Positions 7,144-17,109 are shown, counted from the first letter of the stretch. The stretch: DNA of 64,000 nucleotides from Methanoculleus sp. UBA303 (GCA_002501655.1 DANY01000033.1:1-64000); one strand, 5' to 3'. The notes: a model not told the origin generated them from the sequence alone. Program-made: numbers and translations.

Positions 7144-8337
7144 ATGAATACTGCCAAACGAATTTATAACGTCTTATTTATATCCGTCTTTGCCACCATG
7201 CTCGGGCTCGGTGTCGTCAGCCCCCTCCTCCCCATCTACGCGGAGAACCTGGGTGCGACCGGTATCTGGCTCGGCATCATATTCTCAGCCTTCGCGCTCT
7301 CACGGTCAGTCTTCATGCCCATCATCGGCCGGATATCGGACCGGCAGGGGAGGAAGTGGATCATCCTCATCGGGATGTTCGTCTACGCGGTCACGTCGCT
7401 CGCCTACCTCATCGCCGGCAGTGTCTACTCGCTCACGGTTGTCCGCCTCATTCACGGGCTGGCGTCGGCCATGGTCGTTCCGATAGCCATGGCCTATATC
7501 GCGGACCTCTCGGAGAAGGGGAAGGAAGGGAGCCAGATGGGGAACTTCTCCATATCGATGTTCCTTGGCATGGGGGTGGGGCCGCTCCTCGGTGGGTTCC
7601 TGAACGACACGCTCGGGATGCCGTCGGTCTTCTACGTCATGGCCGGCCTCTCGGCGTTCGCCACACTCCTCGTCGCCATATCCCTCCCGGAAGCAAAGCC
7701 GGGTTCTCTGGCGCTCCCGGACTCCCCGCACGTTCCGATGCGTGCGATCTTCTCGCTGCCGGTCATGCGAGGGGTCATGGTCTTCAGTTTCATCAGCGCC
7801 CTCGGCCGCGGGGGCATGATGGTCTTCATCCCGGTCTTTGCTCCCCTGATCGCTTTAAGCCCTTTCGAGGTGGGTATCGTCCTCTCCGCGAACACCTTCC
7901 TGATGGCGCTCCTCCAGGTGCCGATAGGGAGGCTCACCGACACCGGGAACAAGGTCGTCCTGATCATCATCGGATCAGCCATAGCAGCGATAGCGCTCGC
8001 AGTAATTCCCGTCTCCCGGTCGTTCTGGCCCCTGCTCGTGATCACCTCCATCATAGGCGTCGGGGGCGCCATCCAGCAGCCGTCCCTCATGGCCCTGACG
8101 GTCGATGTGGGCCGGACCATCGGGATGGGGACCTCGATGGGTGCCTATAACACGGTCTTTGGCATCGGCATGATCATCGCACCGCTGATGGGGGGTGCGT
8201 TCATGGACTTCGTCGGCGTCGAGGCCGTCTTCTACATCGGCGGGGCAATAAGCCTCCTCGGAACCGCGATCTTCGCCATGATGATGCGGAGGAGCGCTCG
8301 TGAAGGCGCCAACGGTGAGGCTCCGGGGCCCGGATAG
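7144..8337 (+). CDS. MFS transporter, drug:H+ antiporter-like
   Basis: This 397-residue integral membrane protein has about twelve hydrophobic helices. The cytoplasmic loop 2-3 motif GRISDRQGRK is diagnostic of the major facilitator superfamily, and a second copy-like GRLTDTGNK appears after helix 8. The N-terminal NVLFISVFATMLGLGVVSPLLPIYA is typical of multidrug-type exporters. The substrate cannot be read from sequence. The gene stands alone, with a TATA-like element and a perfect hairpin in the 123-bp upstream gap. The C-terminus is a short charged tail. Confidence 0.85.
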   Translation: MNTAKRIYNVLFISVFATMLGLGVVSPLLPIYAENLGATGIWLGIIFSAFALSRSVFMPIIGRISDRQGRKWIILIGMFVYAVTSLAYLIAGSVYSLTVVRLIHGLASAMVVPIAMAYIADLSEKGKEGSQMGNFSISMFLGMGVGPLLGGFLNDTLGMPSVFYVMAGLSAFATLLVAISLPEAKPGSLALPDSPHVPMRAIFSLPVMRGVMVFSFISALGRGGMMVFIPVFAPLIALSPFEVGIVLSANTFLMALLQVPIGRLTDTGNKVVLIIIGSAIAAIALAVIPVSRSFWPLLVITSIIGVGGAIQQPSLMALTVDVGRTIGMGTSMGAYNTVFGIGMIIAPLMGGAFMDFVGVEAVFYIGGAISLLGTAIFAMMMRRSAREGANGEAPGPG

Positions 8338-8473
8338 GCCACCTTCTTCTCACGGCCCTCCCGGAGAGATGCAGCCGGCAGCCGTTCAGATGCTCTGGAT
8401 CGGTATCGGCGACAGACGGCATCGCGGAGCTTGAGATAGTTCCAGGGGTTCGAAAAGAGGGACTCGGGCGCCG

Positions 8474-10483
8474 TTACGGTGTCTTCTCCTCGGCGCACTC
8501 GAGCTCCGCGATGACCTCGGCTGCATCGTCCATCTGCCGGACCAGGTCCTTGATCTCGATCAGGCGCTCGGCGCCGATGAAGTGCTCGGCCATCACCCGG
8601 GCCATATCGGTGAGTTCGATACGCCCCGCCCGCCGCCGGACCAGCCCATAATCGAGGAGGGTGGGGAGCGCCGGCTCCAGCGTCCCGACCATTGAGCGGG
8701 TCATCCGGATGACCTGCTGCTCGTCGCCGCCACAGACCACAGCGTTCGCTACGAACTCCTCCGAACTCTGCTCCATATCGTACTCGGGAGCGACCTCTTC
8801 CATCTCGCCCCGCAGGAGGCCGACGGCGACCTCCTCCTCAGTCTTCCCGGACGTCCGGGAGTACGACCCGCCGGGCTCCGCCATGATGACCACCCGGCCA
8901 AGGTCGTGGAAGTCGGGCCGGCCTGCCCGGCCCATCATCTGGTGGAACTCCTGTACGGTGAGCCACTTGATGCCCATAGCAAGGGCATCAAAGATCACCT
9001 GAGACGCCGGGAAATCGACGCCGGCGGCAAGCGCCGCCGTGGTCACGACAGCGGCGATCTCCCCGCTGGCAAAGCGCCGCTCCACGTCCCGGCGTTCCTG
9101 TGCGGACAGCCCCGCATGGTAGGGAGCGGCGTTCTTGCCGAGGGCGTCAGCGATGACATGGCACCGGGCCCGGGAGTTGGTGAAGACGATCGTCTGGCCC
9201 CGGTAACCCTTGGATGACCGCACCTTGTACTCCTCGGCGACCATCTGCTTGATGAACCCGATCTTCTTCGACCGCTCCACGAAGAGGAGGTGGCGCTCCA
9301 GGGCGACCGGCCGATCCGCATAGCGGACCAGGTTCGCCCCGAGTTTCTCTGCAAGCAGTCCCGGGACCCCGATCGTGGCCGAGAGGTAGAGGAACTGGGC
9401 CTCGGGGGCGACATGCTTGAGCCGGGCGATCAGCCCGTCGAGGCGGTGACCCCGCTCGGGGTCTTCAAGCATCTGGACCTCGTCGATGACGACGGTCCCG
9501 ATATCCTTCAAGGACCGCCCGGTCCGGAGAGCGTGATCGATCCCCTCGTAGGTCCCCACCACGAGGGGTGCGTTAACGTCCCGGTCCCCTGCCGGGCGGG
9601 TCTCGGGGAGGTTGAGGCGGCTCACCCCGGTCTGCAGGGTGACCCGGACAAGGTGGCCGTAGCGGTCGCGGAACCGCTGGTACTTCTGGTTCGCGAGCGC
9701 GACCAGTGGGACCAGGAAGAGCATCCTCCCCCGCCCTTCGAGGAAGTTCTTCATACCGGCCATCTCCCCGATGAAGGTCTTGCCGCTCGCCGTGGCGGAG
9801 ACGACGAGGAGGTGCTGTCCCTCGAGAAGCCCGTCCTGGACGGCGAGCTGCTGGACAGGCATCAGGTAATCGACCCCGGCAGCCTTCGCAAACGCAGGGG
9901 GCAGCGGGAGATCGGTGATATGGGCAGTCTTCTGGACCTCGTGCGCCTCCAGCCGGTCAAAAAGGGTCCGCTTCCGGTCGGGATGCTCAGGCCCCACCGA
10001 TGCCAGAACCCGGTCGAGATCCCGGACCTGGAGGAGGAGTTTCTCCAGGTGGACCAGGACGGAGCCGCCGAATTTGCCCAGGTAGCCGAGTTCCCGGCGC
10101 ATCTCGCGCTTTGCGCAGTCCATGCAGATCCACTCCCCACCGTACCGGACACCGGTCGCCTTATCGACGGGAACAAACCGGTCCTCGATCTGGCAGAACC
10201 GGCAGATGTCGATCCTCGATGACGGGATCTGGAGGTCGGCAAGGAACGACTCAAACTCCGGGCTTTTCGCTGCAAGGTGCACCGAAGACCGGCGCAGCAG
10301 TGTGATCAGGTCCCGGGTCGGGGTGGGCTTGAGTTGCTTGCCACGCCTGCGCATCTTGAAGTTCTTGGGCCGCTGGCCCTTCGGTGTCGCGGTCAGGTCG
10401 ACGAACCCGGAACCCTCGACGCGGCCGCCTTCGACAAACAGCAGTTTATATGTGCCTTTCTGGGGCTGGACAATAACCATCAT
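8474..10483 (-). CDS. DEAD/DEAH-box superfamily 2 helicase with N-terminal zinc-binding segment
   Basis: This 669-residue protein has a cysteine pair CRFC (94-97) and a second pair CMDC (120-123), a likely zinc site. The SF2 motifs then follow: SATASGKT (Walker A, about 229-236), VIDEVQML (motif II), YLSATIG (motif III), and HQMMGRAGRPDFHD (motif VI). The layout resembles the Hel308/Ski2-like group of archaea, but the DEVQ box and the zinc domain set it apart. An RNA or DNA substrate is not distinguishable. It is the last gene of a minus-strand operon; its ATG overlaps the stop of the HTH gene by 4 bp. Confidence 0.85.
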   Translation of the reverse strand: MMVIVQPQKGTYKLLFVEGGRVEGSGFVDLTATPKGQRPKNFKMRRRGKQLKPTPTRDLITLLRRSSVHLAAKSPEFESFLADLQIPSSRIDICRFCQIEDRFVPVDKATGVRYGGEWICMDCAKREMRRELGYLGKFGGSVLVHLEKLLLQVRDLDRVLASVGPEHPDRKRTLFDRLEAHEVQKTAHITDLPLPPAFAKAAGVDYLMPVQQLAVQDGLLEGQHLLVVSATASGKTFIGEMAGMKNFLEGRGRMLFLVPLVALANQKYQRFRDRYGHLVRVTLQTGVSRLNLPETRPAGDRDVNAPLVVGTYEGIDHALRTGRSLKDIGTVVIDEVQMLEDPERGHRLDGLIARLKHVAPEAQFLYLSATIGVPGLLAEKLGANLVRYADRPVALERHLLFVERSKKIGFIKQMVAEEYKVRSSKGYRGQTIVFTNSRARCHVIADALGKNAAPYHAGLSAQERRDVERRFASGEIAAVVTTAALAAGVDFPASQVIFDALAMGIKWLTVQEFHQMMGRAGRPDFHDLGRVVIMAEPGGSYSRTSGKTEEEVAVGLLRGEMEEVAPEYDMEQSSEEFVANAVVCGGDEQQVIRMTRSMVGTLEPALPTLLDYGLVRRRAGRIELTDMARVMAEHFIGAERLIEIKDLVRQMDDAAEVIAELECAEEKTP

Positions 10484-11289
10484 GGTGCGATCAGGTCGTG
10501 GATCGTGTAGGTGAGCCCCACCGTCTCCAGCCGTTTGAGGAAGTCGGTAAACTCCTCATCGACGATGAGTATTGCGCACTCCCGGCCGTGGAACGCCGCC
10601 TCGATGACTCCCTCCCGGGACCCGAAGAACATATCCGGCTTGATATCCGCCTTCCTGAGAGCTACGTAGGACTCGAGACCGACAGCGGCCACCATCTCTG
10701 CGTCCCGGATGGCGGCCCGCAGGAGATCCGGGCGGACCTGCCGCGACCCGCCCCGCTCCACCCGCGGCACCTTGCAGACATGGATGAGTCCCTCCGCGTG
10801 CTCGATGATGCCGTTTAAGTGGGCGACACCGAGATCTTCCCCGGGCTCTGCGTCCATGGTCGCCCGGCCTGTGGCGCTCTGCTCTTGCTTCGTCGCATAG
10901 AGCCACCCGTCCTGCATGAAGACACCGACCGTATCCCCCTTCTGGACCCCGTCCCGGGCAATGGCCGTCCAGACAGCCACCTGCTGTATGATGTCCCGGT
11001 TGACGTGGCGAGCATAGGACTCGAGCGCCTCGGCGTGCCGCAGAACCCACTCGATCCCGCTCTTTGTCACCTCGTAGCGGCCCCGGCCGTGAGCGGTGAC
11101 CAGTCCTTCATCCACCATCTCCCGGATATACTCGGAGACAGCCTGGGGTGTCACGCCGAGTTTCCCGGCGATCTCCTGCTGGCGGATGGACGGCTGATGC
11201 TCGGCGATCTCCACCAGGATCTGGAACCGGGTGGCCTCCCGTTTGCTGCGCAGGATGATGTAAAGGGGATCTTCAGCGTATTCGGTCAA
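10480..11289 (-). CDS. Winged-helix transcriptional regulator with archaeal C-terminal domain
   Basis: This 269-residue protein starts with a winged helix-turn-helix (about residues 15-80: QQEIAGKLGVTPQAVSEYIREMVDEGLV), in the MarR/IclR-like style. The C-terminal part, with DTVGVFMQDGWLYATK and GVAHLNGIIEHAEGLIHVCKVPRV, is a conserved archaeal domain of unknown ligand. It overlaps its upstream neighbour by 17 bp and the helicase by 4 bp, so the three are one operon. A regulatory role in nucleic-acid metabolism is inferred only from the helicase linkage. Confidence 0.75.
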   Translation of the reverse strand: MTEYAEDPLYIILRSKREATRFQILVEIAEHQPSIRQQEIAGKLGVTPQAVSEYIREMVDEGLVTAHGRGRYEVTKSGIEWVLRHAEALESYARHVNRDIIQQVAVWTAIARDGVQKGDTVGVFMQDGWLYATKQEQSATGRATMDAEPGEDLGVAHLNGIIEHAEGLIHVCKVPRVERGGSRQVRPDLLRAAIRDAEMVAAVGLESYVALRKADIKPDMFFGSREGVIEAAFHGRECAILIVDEEFTDFLKRLETVGLTYTIHDLIAP

Positions 11290-11785
11290 GCAACACCATT
11301 CCCTGCCCTTTCACGTCGAGACCGGGGATCCTTTTCGCCAGCCCCTTGATGAAGGTCGAACTGACCCCGTATTTTCTGGATATATCACCGATCGAGGTGG
11401 TCCCGGCCACAATCTCCTGTTCGACCGAGTCCACGATTGAACGGAGCCCTGCGTCGTTTGAGACGGCGATGTGCAGCAGGTCTCCAATGTCTCCCATAGA
11501 ACACTGGAAACTGGCCCTGAATTTGCTGTATGTCGCCCGGTATTCTTTCGTTGGCTTCTCTCCGGGCTTCGGCATCCGCCACTGTTCTTCGATCAGGTTT
11601 CCCTTCCTGAGGATGGAGAGGCACTCGATCACTGTCGAAGCCTCGGCGTGCGTCCCCAGTTCCTCCTCGGTCAACCAGGTCTTGTTTAAGAGTTCATAGA
11701 TCTTTTTATAATCTGCATTATTGAACGTTATAAGAAGAGGAACCAGTTCTACCGGATCGTTAAGAATTTTAATATGTCCCGTCAA
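11273..11785 (-). CDS. ArsR-like winged-helix regulator
   Basis: This 170-residue protein has an N-terminal winged helix of the ArsR/TrmB type (about residues 20-85: NADYKKIYELLNKTWLTEEEL followed by STVIECLSILRKGNLIEEQW). Its C-terminus has a second helix-turn-helix-like run, TTSIGDISRKYGVSSTFIKGL. The start codon is TTG at 11785; a minus-strand TATA-like GGAGTTATAC at about 11811-11820 would put the start of transcription close to this codon, so the message may be leaderless. It heads a three-gene operon, divergent from hypF. Confidence 0.7.
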   Translation of the reverse strand: MTGHIKILNDPVELVPLLITFNNADYKKIYELLNKTWLTEEELGTHAEASTVIECLSILRKGNLIEEQWRMPKPGEKPTKEYRATYSKFRASFQCSMGDIGDLLHIAVSNDAGLRSIVDSVEQEIVAGTTSIGDISRKYGVSSTFIKGLAKRIPGLDVKGQGMVLLDRIR

Positions 11786-11796
11786 TGCGATACCCT

Positions 11797-11820
11797 ATTA
11801 TTATATCGTTGTATAACTCC
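11797..11820. promoter_or_regulatory. Divergent promoter region between the ArsR-like gene and hypF
   Basis: Two TATA-like elements lie in the 57-bp gap. TTATTATATC at about 11797-11806 is positioned for hypF (start 11843), and GGAGTTATAC on the minus strand at about 11811-11820 is positioned for the TTG start at 11785. Both transcripts would have very short leaders. Confidence 0.4.
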
Positions 11821-11842
11821 ATAAATTTTTGCTGATTTTTCG

Positions 11843-14050
11843 ATGCGTACACGTGGCACCATCATCATCCGGGGCATCGTTCAGGGGGTCGGTTTTCGTC
11901 CCTTTGTCTACGCTAGGGCCCAGGAATTCGGAATCACCGGGACCGTCAAGAATCTCGGGAGCGAGGTGGAGATCCATGCGTTTGGGGATCGCTTTGAAGA
12001 GTTCCTGGCGGCCGTTTCCCGGGGGACGCCATTATCTCATATAGATTCCGTAGAAGTCCAGGATCTGCGCGGCGGCGCACCCGATACGTTTACTATCCTT
12101 GAGAGCGGTTCCGGGAACCTCTCGGGGTTCATCCCGGCCGACGTTGCCACCTGTGACGACTGTATCGTCGATATATTTACTCCGGGTGGGCGGTATGAGG
12201 GTTACTGGGCCACATCCTGCGTCAACTGCGGCCCCCGGTACAGTATCATCAACACCACTCCCTACGACCGGGAACGCACTTCCATGGCGGTGTTTCCTAT
12301 GTGTGCTGCCTGCGGGAGCGAGTATACCGACCCGTCGTGCCGGCGCCACCACGCCCAGACGATTGCCTGTGCCGCCTGCGGGCCGCACCTCACCCTGATC
12401 CGGGCTGACGGGACGCAGGTCGAGGGCGATCCCGTCCGGGAGGCGGCGGCCCTTCTCGATGCGGGCTCGATCGTCGCCGTCCGGGGGATCGGGGGGTTCC
12501 ATATCGCCTGCACAGAAGAGGCGGCCGGTGAGCTGAAACGCCGCCTGGGTCGGACGGAGCAGCCCCTCGCGGTGATGGCGACCCCCGAAGAGGTGGAACG
12601 GATCGCGATAGTATCAGACGAAGACCGGCGGATCCTCCACTCGCGGGAACGGCCGATCGTGGTGCTCGCAAAGCGGGATTCTGCATCCCTCCGGGGGATC
12701 TCGAACCTCCACACCATCGGGTGCATGCTTCCTTACACCGGGCTGCACCACCTCCTCTTTGCACACCTCGCCCATCCGCTCCTCGTGATGACGAGCGCGA
12801 ACCTGCCGGGCTACCCGATGATCACCGATCTCTCGGTCGCCCTCGACCGGCTCTCAAGGCAGGTGGACTATATCCTCACCCACGACCGCCGGATCATCAA
12901 CCGGTGCGACGACTCGGTCGTCCGGGACGGCTACATCATACGCTTATCAAGGGGCCTCGCCCCGAAACGGACGGCGATCGACCTTGGTGATGCGTGCATC
13001 CTCGGCGTCGGCCCGGAGTTGAACGCGAATATCTCTGTATACCGTAACGGGTTCTGCATCACATCGCCCCATGTGGGAAACGTCAGAAACCCCCAGACCC
13101 TCGCCTACCTGCAGGAGACGGTGGAGAAGATCGGGGGGCTTGTCGGCGCACGATACGACCGGGTTGTCCACGACCTCCACCCGCAGTTCCTCTCGACCCG
13201 CTACGCCCACGAGGTTGCGGAAGCGGCCGGGGCGGAACTCCTCGCCGTCCAGCATCACCGGGCGCATATCGCCGCCACGACCCGGGAGGAGTGCGTCGGG
13301 ATCGCGATCGACGGTGTGGGCTACGGCGACGACGGGACAATCTGGGGCGGTGAGGTCTTTGCCGGGAAGGTCCCCCACCTCGACCGGGTCGCCCATCTCG
13401 AGGTTGTCCCGATGCCGGGCGGCGACCTCGCCACACGGTTCCCGGAGCGGATGCTGTACGGGATCCTGCCGACATCGGGGGTCCGAGACCTCTTAGCGTC
13501 GAGAGGGTGGAGCGATATCGAACTCGCAGTCCTCACCCGGCAGGTGGAGCGGGGGTTAAACGTCGCCGCCACATCGAGCACCGGCCGGGTGCTGGACGCC
13601 GCCGCAGCCCTCCTCGGTATCTGCCGGGAGCGGACCTATGACGGCGAGCCGGCGATGAAACTTGAGTCGGCGGCATGCGCCGGGAGGGCGGCGGCCTGGG
13701 ACCTTGAATTCTCGCGCGATGGAGGGCGCGAGGTCTTCTCGACCCGGTCGCTCCTTGCGGAGGCGTACCGGCGGATGGCCGCCGGGGAGCGGCGGGCGGA
13801 CATCGCCGCGTCGTTCCAGTACAACCTTGCCCGGGGGGTCGCTGCGATGGCCGTCCGGGCGGCACAGGAGCGGGGGATCCCCCGGGTGGCGCTCTCGGGC
13901 GGGGTGGCGTATAACCGGGCGATCCGGGAGACGATCGTCGGTGAGGTTCGCGCCGCCGGACTTGAGGTGGTTGTGAACCGGGAGTATCCGCTCGGGGACG
14001 GGTGCATCAGCTTCGGGCAGGTGGTGTACGGGGGGAGCGTGGGGGAGTAG
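11843..14050 (+). CDS. hypF: [NiFe] hydrogenase maturation carbamoyltransferase HypF
   Basis: This 735-residue protein has all four HypF modules in order. They are an acylphosphatase-like domain (IVQGVGFRPFVY, residues 10-21), two CxxC-type zinc-ribbon motifs (CDDC at about 100, CVNCGP, CAACG and CAACGP up to about 180), a YrdC-like domain (about 195-375), and a Kae1-like domain with HDLHPQFLSTRYA and VQHHRAHIAA (about 380-735). HypF uses carbamoyl phosphate and ATP to make the thiocarbamate on HypE that becomes the CN ligands of [NiFe] hydrogenases, essential for H2-dependent methanogenesis. No other hyp genes are adjacent. Confidence 0.96.
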   Translation: MRTRGTIIIRGIVQGVGFRPFVYARAQEFGITGTVKNLGSEVEIHAFGDRFEEFLAAVSRGTPLSHIDSVEVQDLRGGAPDTFTILESGSGNLSGFIPADVATCDDCIVDIFTPGGRYEGYWATSCVNCGPRYSIINTTPYDRERTSMAVFPMCAACGSEYTDPSCRRHHAQTIACAACGPHLTLIRADGTQVEGDPVREAAALLDAGSIVAVRGIGGFHIACTEEAAGELKRRLGRTEQPLAVMATPEEVERIAIVSDEDRRILHSRERPIVVLAKRDSASLRGISNLHTIGCMLPYTGLHHLLFAHLAHPLLVMTSANLPGYPMITDLSVALDRLSRQVDYILTHDRRIINRCDDSVVRDGYIIRLSRGLAPKRTAIDLGDACILGVGPELNANISVYRNGFCITSPHVGNVRNPQTLAYLQETVEKIGGLVGARYDRVVHDLHPQFLSTRYAHEVAEAAGAELLAVQHHRAHIAATTREECVGIAIDGVGYGDDGTIWGGEVFAGKVPHLDRVAHLEVVPMPGGDLATRFPERMLYGILPTSGVRDLLASRGWSDIELAVLTRQVERGLNVAATSSTGRVLDAAAALLGICRERTYDGEPAMKLESAACAGRAAAWDLEFSRDGGREVFSTRSLLAEAYRRMAAGERRADIAASFQYNLARGVAAMAVRAAQERGIPRVALSGGVAYNRAIRETIVGEVRAAGLEVVVNREYPLGDGCISFGQVVYGGSVGE

Positions 14051-14237
14051 GGCGACGACCGGGTCGATCAGGTTTGTCTGGAGGTTCTACCGGCGATCTG
14101 CTCGGGCAGCGCCTTCGGCGGGTCATGCGGCAACTGCGGGAACCGATCCTGCAGTATCTGCAGGCCGGGTCGCGGGCGGCAAGGTGGTCGTTGTTGTCCG
14201 GCCCTTTGGGACCGCGGTATCCTTCTGCAATCTTTCG

Positions 14238-14430
14238 CCAATCCCAGGATTACAGTATCAACGCAAAACAGGTTATTTCGCGATCCCGGTCCAAATATTT
14301 GGCGCCGATTCGACAATCTTCATCCAATCTTCGTCCAATCCCGGGTTTACAGTATCAACGCAAAGCCACTTATTTCGCAATTTGAGTCCAAACATTTGGC
14401 ATCACTTCGACAATCTTCGACAATCATCCC
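14238..14430. repeat. 97-bp imperfect direct repeat, two tandem units, each with a CCAAAYATTTGG palindrome
   Basis: Unit 1 starts at 14238 and unit 2 at 14335. Shared blocks include TTACAGTATCAACGCAAA, TTATTTCGC, GTCCAAAYATTTGGC and TTCGACAATCTTC, in the same order and spacing. CCAAATATTTGG (unit 1, about 14291-14302) is a perfect 12-bp palindrome, and unit 2 carries CCAAACATTTGG. The repeat is more AT-rich than its flanks and fills most of the 397-bp gap between hypF and the broken AlbA gene. It could be the remnant of mobile-element ends or a tandem protein-binding site. Confidence 0.75.
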
Positions 14431-14447
14431 CCCAACCAGATCCCCAA

Positions 14448-16141
14448 TCATGCCTTCTCCGGGGTTGAGGGGGTGAGCACCCATTTCGCGCTCCTTGTCT
14501 TCCCGATAGTCGTGATCGTTCCCTCTATCCGCATCTCCTGGAGCAGATCCTTAATGAAACGGCGTCTTTGATTCTCATTCAGAGCATCGGAAACCTTGTC
14601 CAGCAGCAGGTCTTCAATATCTGCTCTCTCCGCCTCATGATAGGTCTTGAGATACGCTACCACCATATCCTTGAAGTATGCCCTGTCAAACGACCGCTTC
14701 CTGATATAATCGGCCCGTGTATCGGTCTCGGCCGCAACACTCTCCGAAACATAGAGATTCGGATGCCGCCCCTCAATGAGTTTCTTCTTCCGGAGAACAG
14801 TCCGCTCCTCCGGCGTGATGGAATAACCCTTCTGTACCTTATCAAGGGCGATCACATCCATCAGCGTCAGATCTTTTCGCTTGATCAACATACGGGTGTA
14901 GCGCTCATCGATCACCCGGCCGGGAATCGTGACCCGCACCACACCCTCCTCGTTGAGATCGTAATCCGGCATCGGAAAATTGCGATCCCGTTGTACCCGA
15001 AACATGCGCTTGATCCCGCTGCCGATGGTGTCGATCATCTTCAACTCGACCATTGCACCGGCAAGGAAGGGGTTTCGATACCGGTCAGGCGGCATATCGC
15101 GCTCGATCACATTCCGGACGCTCCCCGGTATAAAATCTCCTCGATTGGTAAACATCAGGGAACCCGGCCTCTCGGTCACGGTGATACGGGCAGACTGCTG
15201 GTAGTCCTGGTGGGCGATGCAGTTGTGCAACGCCTCACGGATCACCCAGGGATCATACTGCGTCACCTCAAGAGGGAACAGTGTCTCCCCCGGGATGTAG
15301 CGGACTGTGAGGTTTCGGACCTTGCTAAAAACCCTGTCGACGGCGAGGATCAGCGGCGGCCCGAAATGGGCATAGTCGATCTCCACCTCGCCCTGGTCCC
15401 TGAGAACCCAGGTGATGTGTGCAATTGCGGGTGAGAGGAGGGACGCTGCCTCACTCTTTCCAAGGAGAAGGACTGCAGTATTCGTAATCCGACCCTGGTT
15501 ACATACCTTCGCCTTCGTAAGGAAAGTAAGATCATCCCACTCATCAACCTCTTTCGCACGATCTGGGTGTTTCCCATCGTATCTCGTTTTGTATTTTCCC
15601 CGCGCAAAGGCAATCGCCTCAGGATCGAGATCCGCAAGTGTGGCACCCTCACAGATCATCGCCGACCAGTCATCCTGAGGAGCCTGCCTGCGTATCTCTT
15701 CAATCTCATGGAGAGCAAGGGTCCGAGAGACTCGTGGATACGGCCATATGCAGCGCCATTCCATGTGGTCGGAACGCCGCGTGGAGCCGGAGGGATCTCA
15801 AACATCACCACTCGCTTCTCATCGACCGCAAGGTTGTGGACGGCGACAAACGTTATACGATGGTTCGTATGCTGCGCAATCTCCTCTTTGAGACGATCGA
15901 GACCGGGCGGGGTAAGACGGTAATTTGATCCGACAATCTTTCTGGGCAGTTTGTCGGTGACGCCGAAGATCAGCCAGCCCGCCGGTTTACCATGCAGGTT
16001 GGCTTCATTGCTCAGTGCTGAGAAGTATTTTCCGATTTTATCGAAGCCGTAATCGTTTTTTGCTTCCTTAAACTCGATGCATTCAGTTTCCTCCGGAAGT
16101 TCCATCATCTCCCGTAGTTGAACAATCAGATCCCCAGACAT
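14448..16141 (-). pseudogene. AlbA_2/Schlafen-type ATP-binding protein, broken by one frameshift
   Basis: The 5' frame (16141 to about 15720) encodes ETECIEFKEAKNDYGFDKIGKYFSALSNEANLHGK, the AlbA_2 (divergent AAA-4/Schlafen) domain. The reading frame then shifts near 15715-15725, within GGACCCTTG, into a second frame ending at 14448. That frame carries the rest of the family: a GHKL-ATPase-like part (WVIREALHNCIAHQDYQQ, GSGIKRMF) and winged-helix C-terminal domains. Rejoining them gives a protein of about 560 residues, normal for the family. Either a recent one-base indel or a sequencing error. Such proteins are often found in accessory or defence-linked DNA; the function is unknown. Confidence 0.8.
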
Positions 16142-16331
16142 CGCCCTCTCCTCCCGATCGCCCTGTCCGCATGAATGATTGGGTCAGCTCCTCCTTTAAG
16201 CCTCTCCTGCGTCTCCCTCACCGCCGCCGGGACCGCCCGGTGCCGGGCGAGCCGTTTCACCGGGTCGCCGCTCTCCTCCACCGGCGGTTCCGGGCTCTTA
16301 ACGCCCGTATTGCAGTTGTTCCCGTCCACAC

Positions 16332-16348
16332 GACCGTTACCAACGGTC
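16332..16348. promoter_or_regulatory. Inverted repeat GACCGTT-acc-AACGGTC
   Basis: A perfect 7-bp inverted repeat with a 3-base centre lies 190 bp upstream of the AlbA-type gene's start on the minus strand. It may be an operator or a hairpin; no promoter context settles this. Confidence 0.3.
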
Positions 16349-16633
16349 CACATCTACGAATAGGTCCACTATGGGCGTCAAATATCTATAGGTGACCCCG
16401 GATAGCGATAAATTCCTGGATTGAAGCTTCCGGAGGGTTGTGATGGTTGTTCCTGACGAGAAACGGGAAAAAACCCCGGGCCTCTGCTGCACTCATCGTC
16501 CGGCCTGAAGCGTCATCCCGGCACGTCTTTCCCGACAGGGTGCCGGGCAGTTTCTTCCTCCCGGCACGGGCATGGCCCGGGACAGCCCTGAACAGAATCG
16601 TTCCAGGAGAAGTTAGCGCGAAAACCGGGGGTT

Positions 16634-16715
16634 ACCGGCAACATCCAGAGAATTGGGTTGGCCGGTTCGTCGAAGACAAAGGGTTAGCCGAAGAGGGCGC
16701 CGGGATCGGCAGGCA
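16634..16715 (-). repeat. Degenerate copy (A) of the rpl12 3' end and terminator region
   Basis: On the minus strand this region reads CCCGGCGCCCTCTTCGG then CTAACCCTTTGTC. It closely matches the genuine rpl12 end (TCGGCGCCCTCTTCGG then GTAAACCTTTTTTTTC) at 29712-29660, and would encode GALFG-stop. Beyond the stop, the TACCGGCAA and CCAGA blocks line up with TACCGGGAA and CCAGA downstream of rpl12. The rest of rpl12 is absent, so it is a fragment and not a gene. Confidence 0.65.
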
Positions 16716-17109
16716 GCGCGCACAGGTGGGGGCGGTGGGAGTGGGGCAAGGCCGGCAGATCGGCGGGGCTCCCCGGTGCCCCATTCTGGCGAAAAGTCAT
16801 TTCGTGAGAGCGATTTTGATGAAACGGATTTGTCGCTCCGGCGGTTAAAGAGAAATGTTTTTCCCCGCCGGGAGATCTGTATCTTACATAGCCTGATAAC
16901 CGATCTGGCACCTTGAGTAACCGGCTTACCCAAAGCGAGAAGCGTTCACCAACCACCGCCGATCCTCTAGCATAAGAATCAGCAATTTTCAGCTAATTAC
17001 AGGCAGGGAAACCAAATCCCTCAAAAAAGAGTCGGCAGTTGATCTCGCGATGGTTCATGTGTGCGGGTATATGTCAACATCGATTAGTGGCAATTTGAGA
17101 GGTAAAATA

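Larger units (their letters stand above)
16142..17109. other. Non-coding accessory stretch without a convincing gene
   Basis: Open frames here, such as 16447-16848, lack recognisable domains and protein-like composition, and that frame runs across a degenerate copy of the rpl12 3' end (16634-16715). The content I can support is the inverted repeat at 16332-16348, the rpl12-like remnant, and AT-rich DNA from about 16960 leading into the surface-protein gene. Confidence 0.5.

Noticed and set aside
14238-14430. A CRISPR array
   Set aside because: Only two long units of about 97 bp with conserved content throughout, no short repeat/unique spacer pattern and no cas genes.
16447-16848. A 133-residue open frame in the gap before the surface-protein gene
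   Set aside because: No recognisable domain, and it reads through the degenerate rpl12 fragment from the wrong strand.
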